NCBI GenBank assembly: GCA_031277315.1
Contig: JAITMP010000037.1
Coordinates: forward strand, 1 to 60,893
Direction: 5' to 3'
DNA from: Zoogloeaceae bacterium
GTDB taxonomy: Bacteria > Pseudomonadota > Gammaproteobacteria > Burkholderiales > Rhodocyclaceae
DNA: 60,893 nucleotides
The position numbers and the translations under genes were made by a program. Under the pieces are notes generated by a model that was not told where the DNA came from, did not search any database, and saw nothing but the letters and a program-made list of their open reading frames with translations. Positions 60,868-60,893 of the stretch are shown here, in pieces; the stretch's first letter is position 1, and the number at the start of each line of letters is the position of its first letter.

Positions 60868-60893
60868 ATGGAAATCCATGTCAATGGCGAGGC
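60868..60893 (+). CDS. thiS: Probable ThiS (sulfur carrier) N-terminus, partial
   Basis: An ATG at 60868 opens MEIHVNGE before the window ends. This matches the ThiS beginning (M-x-I-x-x-NGE), a ubiquitin-like sulfur carrier for thiamine synthesis. Only eight residues are visible, so this is a tentative call. Confidence 0.4.

Overview
The window reads as a high-GC, gene-dense betaproteobacterial chromosome segment, most like Rhodocyclales (Thauera/Aromatoleum/Azoarcus-type relatives). The reasons are a Thauera-style anaerobic phenol cluster, UbiB, class I PHA synthase, a fused MrpAB antiporter and the general codon style. The family assignment is inference; no 16S rRNA gene is present.

Layout. 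(1) 1-3878, minus: a large ESPR-type autotransporter cut by the left edge. (2) 4042-11299: Na+/solute symporter, ubiB, argS, SPOR protein, dsbA and an SDR, with two hairpin repeats between genes. (3) 11392-19799: an aromatic-acid type island with a UbiD-like decarboxylase, UbiX, GntR/FCD regulator, divergent IclR regulator, and an NMT1/SsuA-type ABC importer with two tandem near-duplicate binding proteins. (4) 19808-35142: the anaerobic phenol region. A MopR/DmpR-type sigma-54 activator, which keeps the phenol-contact and zinc residues, is divergent from ppsA. A -24/-12 promoter and palindromic upstream sites lie between them. The plus-strand run is ppsA-ppsB-ppsC (phenylphosphate synthase), then the phenylphosphate carboxylase set (UbiD-like, HAD phosphatase-like, UbiD-like, 10 kDa subunit), then a third UbiD-like protein, a second UbiX, an archaeal-type DUF120 riboflavin kinase homologue, a NUDIX protein, a PaaK-type CoA ligase and a metallophosphatase. 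(5) 35255-43122: CNNM/CorC-type protein, short RlmN-like radical SAM protein, PhaC, MBL hydrolase, and a coupled set of three hotdog thioesterases followed by a second MBL hydrolase. (6) 43172-43790: an AT-richer patch with a 56-residue zinc-ribbon protein and a DUF2752 protein, just before rapZ. (7) 43975-52445: rapZ, NusG-domain-II and Gx-transporter pair, mutY, two zinc-ribbon membrane proteins, acyl-CoA dehydrogenase and acyl-CoA ligase. (8) 52437-60745, minus: six-gene Mrp antiporter (AB fusion, C, D, E, F, G), a phosphotransacetylase-like protein and a PhaC/PhaZ-like hydrolase. A tRNA-Gly(CCC) and a probable thiS start close the window.

How it works together. Phenol is phosphorylated by PpsABC and carboxylated to 4-hydroxybenzoate by the Ppc proteins, and a nearby PaaK-like ligase could form the CoA thioester. 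The UbiD-type proteins suggest dependence on prenylated FMN: UbiX makes prenyl-FMN from FMN, and the DUF120 homologue could make FMN from riboflavin, so the operon may carry its own cofactor supply. That link is the most interesting hypothesis here. Surplus acyl-CoA would feed the PHB and thioesterase genes.
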